Source: Nesterenkonia sp. Act20 (GTDB lineage Bacteria > Actinomycetota > Actinomycetes > Actinomycetales > Micrococcaceae). From it: DNA of 64,000 nt. The position numbers were made by a program, and so were the translations under genes. Below the pieces are notes generated by a model. That model ran no database searches. It worked only from the letters and a program-made list of their open reading frames with translations, and was not told where the DNA came from. Below, in pieces: positions 24,978-34,925 of this stretch (within the stretch, counting starts at the first letter, position 1; each line of letters begins with the position of its first letter). The stretch spans positions 992,001 through 1,056,000 of the forward strand of contig NZ_JADPQH010000001.1 of the NCBI RefSeq assembly GCF_019173455.1, in the 5' to 3' direction.

Positions 24978-25334
24978 ATGACGATGAAGTTCAACCCTAA
25001 GGCACGCGCGGAACAGATCGCTGCCCAGCTCAAGGCGGCGCAGGAGATGCAGGACGCCTACGACCAGAACATCGAGACGGCAGTCAAGCACGCCGGACGC
25101 ACCCGGGCCGAGTTCGTGGAGATGCTGTATGACCTCTTCGATATCGGACCTGAGAAGACTCCCCGGATGAAGGACGGTCAGCCCGTGAAGGACAAGCGTG
25201 GCGAGACTGTCATGGTCAGTACCGACAAGGACGAATCGATCCGCATCGGGAAGCTCGCGGCGAAGTTCGAGGTGCTGGTCAACGACTTCCAGCGACGCCA
25301 GCGCGAGGATCCCGACCGCGGCGAGCGTGCCTGA
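24978..25334 (+). CDS. Hypothetical helical protein
   Basis: 118 residues, ATG preceded by AGGAGA. It is charged and largely helical (AEQIAAQLKAAQEMQDAYDQNIETAV), with a Lys/Asp-rich centre (PRMKDGQPVKDKRGETVMV). It is the last gene of the replication operon. No family is recognised; it may be a small replication accessory protein. Confidence 0.65.
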   Translation: MTMKFNPKARAEQIAAQLKAAQEMQDAYDQNIETAVKHAGRTRAEFVEMLYDLFDIGPEKTPRMKDGQPVKDKRGETVMVSTDKDESIRIGKLAAKFEVLVNDFQRRQREDPDRGERA

Positions 25335-25727
25335 ACGAGGGAGTGTCCGGGTCGGACCAGGGAGATCCAACCCAGACACTCACCTTATCTGTCTTGCGTG
25401 CGGCTCCAGGGAACGCACAGATCTTCCGTGGACCCGCGGCCGTCCTCAAGCAGTAAAAGGAGGAGGCTCCCCCGAGCACCGAGCCGAAGGCGAGTGCGCA
25501 GGTGGAGGAACCGCTGAAACGTCCGGCCCAGGCCGGGAGCGAGCCGAAGGCGAGGTTATTTGTCATACGTTTCAAAGTGGTTCTCGAACTCGGAAACGGG
25601 TGTGGTTCCAGGTCAAGTCGAGATCTGAATACATCCTGTGACTGACTTGTTTGAAGGGAGACTTGAAACGTATACTGATACCGATTTCTACGCGTATCAA
25701 TTGACCTATTTCAGTGAGGTGGACACC
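25335..25727. other. Pre-relaxase region, candidate oriT
   Basis: 393 bp before the mobilisation genes, more AT-rich than its surroundings. ATACGTTTCAA (25565-25575) and its inverse TTGAAACGTAT (25663-25673) bracket about 90 bp, and GAGCCGAAGGCGAG occurs twice (near 25484 and 25541). An oriT with relaxosome-binding inverted repeats is expected here, but the nick site cannot be pinned down by eye. Confidence 0.4.
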
Positions 25728-26192
25728 GTGACCGGAACGAAGACCCGGAGGTCGAAACCTATGAACTTCGGGGCGCGTCGTTCCATCCGACTCAGCCCGT
25801 CCGAGGAAGCATCCGTCGAGGCCATGCGAGAAGCGCTTGCTCACCTCCGAGGAGTCCCGATGGAGAAGGTTCCATTCTCCGAAGGGCTTCGACTTCTCCT
25901 GACCGCGAATGAGAAGACCGCCCGCGTGATGGCAGGACAACCGGAACAGCTGGCCACGGCATCGACCTTTGTGGACGTCCCAGCCGACCTCTGGAACGGA
26001 CTCACCGAATGTCAGAACCGGCTCTCTCATTCCCAGGGCTCCCTCTACACGGTCATGCGGAAGCTGAATTTCAACGAGGGCATCACCGGGGATGAAGTCC
26101 GTGCGGCATTCACAGCCGTCCAAGAGTCCAAGACCGCTGTCGTCCGAATGGAAGAGCGCCTCCTGGACTTCGTCGAGGCTCAGGGCTCCTGA
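25728..26192 (+). CDS. MobC-like relaxosome accessory protein
   Basis: 154 residues from GTG 25728, which has a GAGGT ribosome site; an in-frame ATG at 25638 would add 30 residues. RRSIRLSPSEEASVEAMREALAHLRG is a ribbon-helix-helix-like start typical of MobC/accessory proteins, followed by a helical C-terminus (EVRAAFTAVQESKTAVVRMEERL). It ends where the relaxase begins (overlapping TGATG), as accessory and relaxase genes usually do. Confidence 0.6.
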   Translation: MTGTKTRRSKPMNFGARRSIRLSPSEEASVEAMREALAHLRGVPMEKVPFSEGLRLLLTANEKTARVMAGQPEQLATASTFVDVPADLWNGLTECQNRLSHSQGSLYTVMRKLNFNEGITGDEVRAAFTAVQESKTAVVRMEERLLDFVEAQGS

Positions 26193-27835
26193 TGGCGACG
26201 GCATCGGCGCAGAGCACACGCCGATCAGGAGCGTCACAGAACTATGCGAAGAAGGGTGCTGTGGCCATCTCCGCCATCAACGCGACGGTGCCTCGGTTCG
26301 AACAACAACTCCAGGAGATCCGTCTCGCCCACGGCAAAGACGGTCTCCGTCCGAGGCAGGCTGTAGACGAGGATGGGAAGACTCTGCGCGACAAGAACGG
26401 CGACCCCGTCATCGCGCGCGATCGCTGGGGCGAGGCTGTCTACGAAGCCAAATACATCCAGGCGTACTCAGCGGTTCAGAGCTTCGGGCGCGAGGAACTC
26501 GACCCGGATGATCCAAGCTCATGGACAAGGGCGAATGAGCTCGGCAGAGCGTTCGCTCACGACAGGGCCCCGGGGCACCCAGCTCTGATCGCGACAGAGA
26601 TAAGCGGCCGATCAGGGATGGTTCACAATCACATAATCTTCGGTGCCGTTCACCCCGAGACAGGGAAGAGCATCGATTCCAACGTCTTCACGCCGTCGAG
26701 GATGATCGTCGCCCATGACCGGGTCCTGGCGGAGCAGGGATTCGAGCAACCAGCGTTCATGCGCCAGATCGCAATGGCGGTCGAGGCCGAGATGGCAATG
26801 CGTCGCTGGCAAATCGAGGACGCCGCACCGGCTGGCCTCAGCCCGTCTCAGCTGGGGCGCCGGATCAGTGCTGCGGAAAGCTCAGTCAAGGTTCGTCACC
26901 ATGTCGACCACGCGGGGCGGCAGACTCCTGAGCAGGTGCGTGAGGCCCGACAGCAGCGTGAGTACGAAAGGTACGAGCTGAACGAGGCAACCCGTAGTGG
27001 CGCCCTAGCTATCGGAGTCACTCCCCCGAAGGAGAGGTTCTGCGAGCTGGAGCTCGAGTCTCGCGTCGTGAACTCTTTCAACGACCCCCGCTCGATCGGA
27101 TGGGCGGAGCTGAGCACAGTGGGTCGCGAGCGGGGTGTCACGATCAGTCGTCGCGGTGAAGACGTCACTTACGGCATGATGCTGGCAGACTCCAACGGGG
27201 AACTGCAGGAGCCCGCCAGGGCCCACCGCCGGCGTGGAACGAAGCTTGGTGAGGGCTACCGCGTCGAGGATGTCGAGTCCTCCCTAGAGCGCAACAGATT
27301 GCTCAATCTGCAGAGGGAGAAGAGACAGTCGCTCCGGGCCGTGCAACCTGAACTGATTCAGCTCGGAGTCGCGGAAGGGCCTGTGTTCGAAGACCCCAGA
27401 CGTGAGCATGCTCAGGAATCGACCCACTCGAAGAGCCGAGGCGAAACGCCGGCCAAGGGCACCGAGCGGGTGGGAGATCAGCATGACCTCTCGGCCACCC
27501 CCACCGCTGCACAGGGAGCGGATCAAGGCCGTGGCCGACATCGACAAGAGCCCCGCCGCGGCGCTGTCCGGACCAACCCCCACGGTGCGCACGAGGGCCT
27601 GCGAGTTCCCGAAATTGAACAGGAAGATCTACTGGTCGCGCCTGAGCTCGCAGATGGCCCCAATGCCAGCCTGCGTCGATCCCGAGAAGTCCATCAGGCC
27701 CGAAGAGGTCGCGACCAGGAGCTGGCAGAGGCAAGGCGTGAGGCTGCCGCAGCGCGACGGCGAACTCTTGCTGAGCGTGTCGCAGAGATTGACCGGAATG
27801 GCAAGGACCGTCAGTCAGGACATGGGTTCAGCTGA
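26192..27835 (+). CDS. Relaxase (MobA/VirD2 type)
   Basis: 547 residues. The N-terminal relaxase domain shows the metal-binding HxH motif in RSGMVHNHIIFGAVHPETGKS (His145, His147) and an N-terminal Tyr (SQNYAKKG, Tyr18) that may be the nicking residue. The C-terminal half is basic and helical (RDQELAEARREAAAARRRTLAER). The enzyme would nick oriT and pilot DNA in conjugation. No type IV secretion genes are on the element, so transfer would need a helper (mobilisable rather than self-conjugative). From about 27400 another frame is also open, but no frameshift is needed. Confidence 0.82.
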   Translation: MATASAQSTRRSGASQNYAKKGAVAISAINATVPRFEQQLQEIRLAHGKDGLRPRQAVDEDGKTLRDKNGDPVIARDRWGEAVYEAKYIQAYSAVQSFGREELDPDDPSSWTRANELGRAFAHDRAPGHPALIATEISGRSGMVHNHIIFGAVHPETGKSIDSNVFTPSRMIVAHDRVLAEQGFEQPAFMRQIAMAVEAEMAMRRWQIEDAAPAGLSPSQLGRRISAAESSVKVRHHVDHAGRQTPEQVREARQQREYERYELNEATRSGALAIGVTPPKERFCELELESRVVNSFNDPRSIGWAELSTVGRERGVTISRRGEDVTYGMMLADSNGELQEPARAHRRRGTKLGEGYRVEDVESSLERNRLLNLQREKRQSLRAVQPELIQLGVAEGPVFEDPRREHAQESTHSKSRGETPAKGTERVGDQHDLSATPTAAQGADQGRGRHRQEPRRGAVRTNPHGAHEGLRVPEIEQEDLLVAPELADGPNASLRRSREVHQARRGRDQELAEARREAAAARRRTLAERVAEIDRNGKDRQSGHGFS

Positions 27836-28060
27836 ACTCGCGCTGGACCTCGCTGACAACAAATCAGGCTCCCCGGGTACGCCTCCGAAACAACGAATCC
27901 GAGCGTGGGGTACGTCTGGACACCCGCTCCAGGTGTCTCTGACGGGGTTGCGGGGCTTCTTCCCTCACACAAGAGGTCACGCATTTCCGGGAAGCATGAG
28001 TTTGTGAGACATGCCCACCATTCTTGAGACTCATGATCACGCCATCACTTGCCGCTTAGC
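27836..28060. other. Gene-free spacer after the relaxase
   Basis: 225 bp with no supported gene. It contains TTGTGAGACATGC and TTGAGACTCATGA words near 27998-28035. A plus-strand frame continues to 28007 but is out of frame with the relaxase and has no start of its own. Confidence 0.35.
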
Positions 28061-28381
28061 TCAGGTGTGATCTTGGCTTCCGAACAGCGCCTGGTGAAAG
28101 TCTTGGGATTCCGGTCCCGGAACTTCGCAGCGGCTGGCGACGCGCACCATGCCGAGGGCATGGTCCACATGGTTGGCAACGGCGACGGAAGGTGTGTGCT
28201 CAGACTTCGGCCCCCGCGTCCTGCCGGATGGGGCTCCCCAGGCCTCGAGCAACTCCAAGTAGCGGTTGTAGTCTCGGCTCGAAGTTGTGAAGAGGCTGAC
28301 TCCCCCTTCCTCGGTGGTGCGGTCCGCAATCCAGTCACGAACGCGCTTATTAGGGATCGGAGCGACCTCCGGGCCGTCCAC
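28061..28381 (-). CDS. Hypothetical protein, possible fragment
   Basis: 106 residues from GTG 28381 with AGGAGTGAACG immediately upstream. The first half looks like normal protein (NKRVRDWIADRTTEEGGVSL; SSRDYNRYLELLEAWG), while the second half is less convincing. It may be the start of a larger gene truncated at its 3' side. No family recognised. The region 28382-28621 downstream of the lipoprotein gene has no gene. Confidence 0.4.
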   Translation of the reverse strand: MDGPEVAPIPNKRVRDWIADRTTEEGGVSLFTTSSRDYNRYLELLEAWGAPSGRTRGPKSEHTPSVAVANHVDHALGMVRVASRCEVPGPESQDFHQALFGSQDHT

Positions 28382-28621
28382 CGTTCACTCCTGCCAGTGC
28401 CCAGATCGGCTGCCGTGTGCCTGACCTGTCGGCCCTCGCGCAGGAGAGAGATAGCGCGGGTCCTGAACCCTGGAGGATACGGGCGTGGCGTGGTGATCAG
28501 CCTTCCATGAAGGCCATCGGCTAGCGAAGGGCGGTGGGAAACTAAACTGTAGGTCCCGTCAAACTGTCACCTATCGGTGCGACAGACCCGCCGCTCAGTG
28601 GGTGCCCAGGGTGTTGCGGCT

Positions 28622-29182
28622 CTAGAAGAGTTCGTTGAAGGCTGCTTCATACTCATCGGCCGTTGAAGGCTTCAACTCACCGGAGACTCGAAGCAGGAAC
28701 TCACCGTGGAGATAGTTCCACTCCGATCCGAGAATACCGCCACCTTCTTTCTGGATCTCTTGGATGTAATCTGACCGGGCTTGTGCATCGCTCTCACTGC
28801 CCCACTGCTCAACAGTCGCGCCCGTGTCGACACCGAGGTCCTCGCTGGGTTCTCCACCTTCGTCAGCGATAACGGCTGCCCCCGTATAACCGTTAGGGCG
28901 ACCGATCAGGTCGTTGGGGTCATTGTCCTCAGTGACCTCAGTTACTTCGGTGGCAGAACCGACTGCCTCGGTCACGGCCTCGGCTACTTCCGTCGCGGTC
29001 TCTGGAGTCTGGTCCTGCTCCGATGCCGTCGTGCTCGCCGAGTCCCCAGCATTGTCAGATTGTGTCTCCGCGGATTCCTCTGTCGAACCACAACCACTAA
29101 GAGCAAGAACTCCTATGAGCGCCACAGCAGAGGACCAGTTTCTATGATTCATTATCGATTCCTTATTCTTATTCATCGTCAT
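28622..29182 (-). CDS. Lipoprotein, acidic
   Basis: About 186 residues from ATG 29182 (AGAGGATC upstream). The signal peptide ends in a lipobox (LIGVLALSGC), then a long Ser/Thr/Glu-rich stretch (TEESAETQSDNAGDSASTTA), then a small folded domain (LIGRPNGYTGAAVIADEGGE ... YLHGEFLLRVSGELKPSTADEYEAAF). Anchored on the outer face of the membrane. It follows the membrane-helix protein gene by 89 bp and may be co-transcribed with it and the DUF262 gene. Function unknown. Confidence 0.7.
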   Translation of the reverse strand: MTMNKNKESIMNHRNWSSAVALIGVLALSGCGSTEESAETQSDNAGDSASTTASEQDQTPETATEVAEAVTEAVGSATEVTEVTEDNDPNDLIGRPNGYTGAAVIADEGGEPSEDLGVDTGATVEQWGSESDAQARSDYIQEIQKEGGGILGSEWNYLHGEFLLRVSGELKPSTADEYEAAFNELF

Positions 29183-29271
29183 TGAGTTGAGATCCTCTCG
29201 ACCCGGTTTCTGGGTCACAGTGCGTGCTGGTGCTTCACGCACCACTGTCGAGTGGCGAGCTAAGGGATGTT

Positions 29272-30480
29272 CTAGGAGATCAAGGGTTTCTCCGTGACAA
29301 ACGCATGCTGACCCGCCTCGTCCTGCCAATACACGAGAGTCGGAGCGCTCTCAGCATCTGACGGGTTGGACGAATCAAGCGCCTTTCGCGTCTTACTGGC
29401 AGAGTCAATGAGCAAGGTGTACTCCCTCATGAGCTCGCGTTCGCCTTCCATTGTCGAGGTGTAGGCACTCTCTACATTCGCGAGATCCTTCGCGACTGAC
29501 GAACCCTCGCCACGGGGCAGATTGCGCTGGCGCCAGCTCATACCTCCGAGCTGGTCTTTGAGCTCGGTCACCTTGTCCTTGAGGCTTTGTGAGCGACTGA
29601 GTAGAAACTGCCAGAATTCGATGCCCTCGTCGATGCTTGATTTAAGGTGCTCGACAGACGAACTCACCGAATGGGGATTCTCCTGCATATCGACACACAC
29701 CCGGAGGTAGGAGACTCGCAGCTGCGTCAACGACGCCAACATCGCACTGTGATCGTCGTACTTCACCTGAGCGAACTTGGTGGTCTCATCGAAAGTAGTG
29801 ACGTCTCGGTCTTTCACCAGATGGCGGAATCTGGCGGCTAGCGCGCCCATGTCACGCTCTGCCAACGCCAGGCGGATGAGCATGTCGTTGGAGAATGATC
29901 CCTCGAGGCTGTACTGCTGATAGACATCATCGACGACCCTCGAGGCAGCGAACAGCTCCCCTACGTGGGTCGCCTCGATCCTGGAAATCGCGTCATCCAG
30001 TGTGGTCTTGATCGAGTCCAGCTTCTGGTCGACCTGCTTGAACTGCTGCATGATCACTGCGGTATTGAGCGCCTGGACAGCCATTATTGGGGCGATAATC
30101 GGCAGCGCAATCGGGACAGCGACGAACGGCGCCTGACCGACAATTCCACCAGCACCCATCACTGCGCTACCTACACCGTTTCCAAGCTCCATCAGCGTGG
30201 ACGGGTTAGCAGTGGCTATATAGAGCGTCGGGGACAAAGCCGCCGAGACCCCGGTGGTACCGGCTGCCGCTCCCGCGACGGTAAGAGACATCGCGCCTTG
30301 CGCCGATACCGCTTTGGCCCCCGGCACATAGCTCCCATGAGTCAGGTATCCCTCGCGAAAGCTCGAAAGAATCTTTTCGCGTAGCCCCCCTTCGAAGTTG
30401 AAGACCGCGAGCTCAGAGTCCCCTGTGCCCAAACGACGCACGGTGACTTCCTGGCGGTTATCTTCTGCGAGTGAGTCCAT
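29272..30480 (-). CDS. Membrane-hairpin / coiled-coil protein beside GmrSD
   Basis: 402 residues from ATG 30480, selected because GAAGGAG lies 6-8 nt upstream (the frame is open to 30588). A Gly/Ala-rich region (about 60-125) leads into a hydrophobic segment (APFVAVPIALPIIAPIMAVQ) and then long helices (MQQFKQVDQKLDSIKTTLDD; SSSVEHLKSSIDEGIEF). This layout resembles alpha-pore or death-effector proteins, but no family is recognised. Its position directly downstream of a restriction-type nuclease hints at an effector role in defence; this is inference. Confidence 0.6.
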   Translation of the reverse strand: MDSLAEDNRQEVTVRRLGTGDSELAVFNFEGGLREKILSSFREGYLTHGSYVPGAKAVSAQGAMSLTVAGAAAGTTGVSAALSPTLYIATANPSTLMELGNGVGSAVMGAGGIVGQAPFVAVPIALPIIAPIMAVQALNTAVIMQQFKQVDQKLDSIKTTLDDAISRIEATHVGELFAASRVVDDVYQQYSLEGSFSNDMLIRLALAERDMGALAARFRHLVKDRDVTTFDETTKFAQVKYDDHSAMLASLTQLRVSYLRVCVDMQENPHSVSSSVEHLKSSIDEGIEFWQFLLSRSQSLKDKVTELKDQLGGMSWRQRNLPRGEGSSVAKDLANVESAYTSTMEGERELMREYTLLIDSASKTRKALDSSNPSDAESAPTLVYWQDEAGQHAFVTEKPLIS

Positions 30481-30703
30481 TAGTTCTCCTTCAGTTCTGA
30501 TGACCACCTGTGGGTCTTCTCGTCGCTGCAGGACCGATCCCTCCTGAGGTCCCACAGCGAATAAAGCACTCACATCTTGGCTCAGCATTTTCGAGGGGGT
30601 TCAAAATGATCCAGAAGGTAGAGGTGGCCCTTCGGAATGACCTTGACGGCAGTGAAGCCCAGAGGACCCTGCCCGGTAGACCGAATCTCCACAGAGGTCT
30701 TGC

Positions 30704-32521
30704 CTATCCCTCCATTGCTGCATCCAGCTCTGACCCGCCAAGCTGCTCATCACCCTCGACAGTGGCCGATGTCGCGACGCTTGAGGACAACTTGCGGCGG
30801 ATACGCTCCGCTAAGGCAGCCTGGCGGGCCTCGAAGAAGTCCACGAAAGCGTGGGCATCGTGCGGGAGGGTCGTGAGCTCGTTGAGCGACAAGTAGCTGT
30901 CCATAGCATCAGGTGTTGGATACGCGTGGGCAGCCCATTCAGACGGAGCCGTCGCGGACTTCTCGATGTTCTCTGGGCCTGGCAGCAATTGCAGGTTCGC
31001 CAAGAGATCACGGCGCTCCCCCATCGCCTCTATGTCCTCCGCCGAGAATCCTTGACTGCGCAGACGTTTAGAATTCAGCAGCGCCTTGGGGAAAACATGG
31101 TCGACATGGAATTGGTTACGGGTATCCACATGGTCGAACAACATCGCGAGCACGGCGAAGGTTCGAGCTCCGCCGTAGGAGAGGTCGAGAATGTCTTCCA
31201 CTAGCTCGTCGGAGACCGCCAGGGACTTACCGCGTGCAGCCATGGCGCGCTCGAGCTCGGTGACTGGGAAGCCGTTCTGACCATGCTCGTGGAGTACGGC
31301 TCTGAGGTCTCGAAGTAACGTGTCCAATCCGGAGCCCCAGATCCCGCGGGCAATGAGTGACCGCAGAACCCACGCACGCATCATTGCACGGTCCGATTTC
31401 TGAGCGACCGCGACCCGGTACCCGTCTCCCAGCCCCCGCGAATGCAAGTAGTAGGCCACCGGGATGATGACGCTCTTCGCAGATAGCGTTGCGTCGGAGA
31501 GGCCGAAGTCGCTGAGTAGTCCGGCTGCGAGTTTCAGGGAGTCTCCGATTTCGTCCCACTCTTGATCAAGGACTGTCATATTCTCGGTCGTGAAGTTCTT
31601 GACCTTGAAGGCGATGTCGTTGATACCGGCAAGCATAAGACCGGCCTTCAGAACTACGTCCTGGGAGAAGCTGAACCCTGCCCCAGTGTTATTGAGTGAG
31701 TCAACGAGACCATGGATGGCGTCGCGAGCATCGCGCTCCTTCCACTGCGCTGTCGCGATCGACAGCAGCAAGTCGCTGTACGAGAGCGTGGTGCCGCCGG
31801 AGTTGACTCGGATAAAGATGTCGAGGACACGCTCTACGTCTTGATCGGTCTCCTCGTACATTTGCAGGCTTTCCTTGGCATGCACCGCGTTGAATAGATC
31901 CCCGAGCACTTGGATAGCGAACCCGTTGTTTCCCAGGCCGAGCTGCGCAAGATCCTGCATCGTGTCCATGGGGTTGGTGGCGTTGAAAATCTTCGTCACG
32001 GGATACCAAGTGTGCGAGGTATCGCCGTCTGAGTCGCGGATTTGCTCGTCGGTGAGGAGACGGAAGTCGTAGCGCAGGCCAGCCTCGTTCGACGGAGCTT
32101 CTCCAAGTACGTTGAGGTATAGACGTCGCGCTGGGTAGCCGCGGGCGCTGTTATGTCGGGCGTATTTCTCGCGCACCGCATAGGAGCCACGCAGCCCGAT
32201 GTTGAGTGACGTGAGACGCTGCTGGCCGTCGAGAACTGCGGTGATCTGTTTCTGAGGCAGATCCAGGTCTGGGTTGTGACGGTTGTCGAACTGTGAGTAG
32301 TCCTTCATGAAGCCGTAGAACTTGAACTTCTCGCTCGTCTCCGGGTCGATACGCCAGGCCAGAAAGCTACCGATTGGGTACCCACGGAGGATTGAGTCGA
32401 ATAGTCGTACGACTTGGGATGGCTTCCAGACGTATTCACGTTGGATGGCTGGCAGGACGAAATCGTTGGTTTGGATCCCACGAAGTGTCGCCGCAATAGT
32501 CTTAGCTGGAAGATGACCCAT
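30704..32521 (-). CDS. GmrSD-type DUF262-DUF1524 restriction protein
   Basis: 605 residues. The DUF262 (GmrS) part has FVLPAIQREYVWKPSQVVRL and the ParB-like nucleotide-binding motif VLDGQQRLTSLNIGLRG (about 97-113). The C-terminal region has FHVDHVFPKALLNS (His-Val-Asp-His) and LLANLQLLPGPENIEKS, the HNH-like DUF1524 (GmrD) nuclease pattern. Single-chain enzymes of this type cut foreign or modified DNA and act as type IV restriction or abortive defence systems. It heads a minus-strand trio with the membrane-hairpin protein and the lipoprotein. A 223-bp gap (30481-30703) follows it with nothing recognisable. Confidence 0.88.
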   Translation of the reverse strand: MGHLPAKTIAATLRGIQTNDFVLPAIQREYVWKPSQVVRLFDSILRGYPIGSFLAWRIDPETSEKFKFYGFMKDYSQFDNRHNPDLDLPQKQITAVLDGQQRLTSLNIGLRGSYAVREKYARHNSARGYPARRLYLNVLGEAPSNEAGLRYDFRLLTDEQIRDSDGDTSHTWYPVTKIFNATNPMDTMQDLAQLGLGNNGFAIQVLGDLFNAVHAKESLQMYEETDQDVERVLDIFIRVNSGGTTLSYSDLLLSIATAQWKERDARDAIHGLVDSLNNTGAGFSFSQDVVLKAGLMLAGINDIAFKVKNFTTENMTVLDQEWDEIGDSLKLAAGLLSDFGLSDATLSAKSVIIPVAYYLHSRGLGDGYRVAVAQKSDRAMMRAWVLRSLIARGIWGSGLDTLLRDLRAVLHEHGQNGFPVTELERAMAARGKSLAVSDELVEDILDLSYGGARTFAVLAMLFDHVDTRNQFHVDHVFPKALLNSKRLRSQGFSAEDIEAMGERRDLLANLQLLPGPENIEKSATAPSEWAAHAYPTPDAMDSYLSLNELTTLPHDAHAFVDFFEARQAALAERIRRKLSSSVATSATVEGDEQLGGSELDAAMEG

Positions 32522-32848
32522 AGTACAAACTTAGCCGTACACATCGCTTCTCCGGCAACTGTGTCCATGTCAGAACTGACTTTTCGGACGGAATGTTCCA
32601 CTATCAAATGCCTCGGTCGAGAATGAAGCTGTCGCTTCAGGGTCCTGATTAAGTGGCACTGACCTTGAATAACATCTTTCTGAATATCGGTCTTGCAGCC
32701 CTTGGTTGCAAGACAGCGGATGCGACGCCTCTGGACGAGTTGAGCTGAAGAACGCTCGAGGATCTCCGAGCCGGGCGGCAAGATTTCGGCAGCAGCCAAG
32801 CGAAACCTGAAACGACAGAGTTTCAATGCTCTATCGCATACTTGGAGC
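32522..32848. other. Divergent promoter region
   Basis: 327 bp between the divergent DUF262 gene and the 573-codon frame. It should hold both promoters; no repeats or RNA gene are seen. Confidence 0.35.
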
Positions 32849-34563
32849 ATGCACATTCCTTCGATCCCGGGTTACGAAGTTCAGGACGGCCCGCCGACTC
32901 TAGGACTCCTCTGGGCTCCTCCCGACGGCGACTACCCACAGGGCTTTGGCCGGGAGCGGAACTTCTACGCATCTGTCCTGACCCGATGGGTTGGCTCACC
33001 ATTGAGGAACATTTCCATCACTCCGATGACATGTACGGCGGCACTCACTGCGTCCTCATCGACGCCGAGTCCCGAGACCATGTTTTGAGATCGGGTACCC
33101 ATTGGTCGGGGCGAAGTGACATCGGCCAGGTGGAGGTCTGGAGCGACGGGACATTCTCGGATGGTCTGACCGCCAGCCGACACGGTGACAGCGGGCTGGT
33201 TTTCTTCTCTGCTGTCCGTGAGCACCACGGGTTCGTGCTCCCCACCTTCGAAATCACACCCACCTTCCTCTGGTACTGGGACGCGTTCCCCAGCGACTGC
33301 GGCTGGTCCTACTTCGACTCGGCAGGGCGCAGCGTCGAGCTGATCAGGATTTCCATCTCCATGGACGAGTGGAAGGTCGATGTCTCGGCGTTGGAGATGC
33401 GCACGTTCCTGGCCGCGTCCGGGCGTGAACTGCTCGTCCAGAAGGATTACACACTCCTCACGACCGACGAGATCAAGCCGTTCGCACGAGTCGACGACAA
33501 CCACCGCACGACCTGGTCCAACCTCGACTGGCTCGCGATCGAGGATGACGGCTTCAGCGAAGCAACGGCATTCTCGAGCCTGATGGGTAAGTACGTCGTG
33601 ACCGGCGCGGCCACCTCACGCATGCGCCGGGTCGATGCGCGGAACGCGGATAAGAGCTACCTCGAGTACATCTACGCGATCGACGCTCGTACTGGCGACA
33701 TTCGGCGTCACACGTGCAACCCCAGGATGCTGGGCGACAATGAGGACAGCTCGCGGCTGCATTCGATGACTCCCGTTTACTTCAGCCGCGAAGTGCTCAA
33801 CCGATATGCGAGCGAACCCAACCGCTACCAGGTGACGGCCAATCGCATCTCGTGCCTGGATCTCTGGGGCCTCGACATCAGCACCAACACTGCTGGACTG
33901 ATTGAGGTCTACCTCGGCGAACTAGGTGCACTATCCGAGAGTGAACAGGCACACTGGCTCGCTCACAATGTCCCTCCCGAGGGGGAGATGGACGAGGGGC
34001 GATTCCGGCGAGACTTCTTGAACCAGTCCGTTGGGTCACCGGACCCGGGGGGCGACCTTCGGCGAGCCCGACACAGGGCAGCCGACGCGACCCGTGGGCT
34101 GCTCGGTTCACCGGTCTGGCGCGACCTTGATCCTCAGGCGGCTACCGAGTTCGAGGCGCTCCTTGGCCCGACAAGCAACGACCCGTCTGCACTGACCGCT
34201 CCGACGATCATTCTCACCAAGTCACTGGTCGACGGAATAGATCCTGCACCTTTGAAGAAGTTCCTTGGTGGAAGCGAGTCTGGTGAGAAGTCAATCGCAC
34301 TCCTGCGCCGCCTGCTGTCGTCGTTGGGTGACACTCAAGACGCTGCAGAGGTCTTCGCCGCCCTCCAGGCTTTTCGTTCCGCAGGAGGGGTCGCTCACCT
34401 TGGCGGGTCAAACGCCGGCGCGGCTCGCGCCAGGCTCGGCATCGATGGAATGGCGCCACTGGAGGCATTCGCCCACATGACGGTGAGTCTGACCTGGGCG
34501 CTGAACCACGTGGCTGCCCTGGTCGAGGTGAGTCCGACTAGCTCGTCGATCGAATCGACCTGA
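32849..34563 (+). CDS. HEPN-like protein, possibly frameshifted near its start
   Basis: The main frame (in phase with 32986-34563, about 525 residues from ATG 32986) reads WLTIEEHFHHSDDMYGGTH and continues through a beta-rich N-terminal region to a helical end. The helical end has FRSAGGVAHLG (R-x6-H), like a HEPN catalytic motif. A different frame starting at ATG 32849 encodes a plausible N-terminus (MHIPSIPGYEVQDGPP; GLLWAPPDGDYPQGF) that runs off near 32975-33000. The pair looks like one gene with a one-base shift there. Without the shift the real start could be TTG 32842. Family not recognised; the location beside a GmrSD gene suggests a defence role. Confidence 0.5.
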
Positions 34564-34739
34564 GGTCTACGGCTGATCCTGAGACGGGTCTCGGCAGTGT
34601 TCGTGTACTCACCCTGAGTCGGGAGACGCCTCTGCACAAGTTTGCGCTGAAGAACGTTCGAGGGGGATGTCGGAGTGGACGCTGGGGAATGCTGCCCACT
34701 GTCCTGGCGCCGAGATCACGCGCGCGCCCGAAGGTACGC

Positions 34740-34794
34740 GTAGACCCCGCGGCCGGAGTGTGAGGGGAACACTGTTTCCGAACGCGGGGTCTAC
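34740..34794. repeat. 12-bp inverted repeat hairpin
   Basis: GTAGACCCCGCG (34740-34751) and CGCGGGGTCTAC (34783-34794) pair perfectly; the 31-nt interior contains a small GTGT/ACAC hairpin. It lies in the gene-free stretch 34564-35075. It could be a terminator of the upstream gene (no clear T-tract) or a remnant mobile-element end. Confidence 0.6.
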
Positions 34795-34925
34795 TGAATC
34801 ACTCGCACCTTCAAGAGGTACTCACAACACTAGAGAGCTTTCTTGGATACGCCGTGGTCGTCGCCTGCGTACTCCCTGGAGTTAGCAATCGGCAGCGGGA
34901 AAGTGGAGAAGTACACGCACGGTAG

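Noticed and set aside
25638-25727. N-terminal 30 residues of the MobC-like protein
   Set aside because: The sequence lies in the inverted-repeat region, and a better ribosome site serves GTG 25728.
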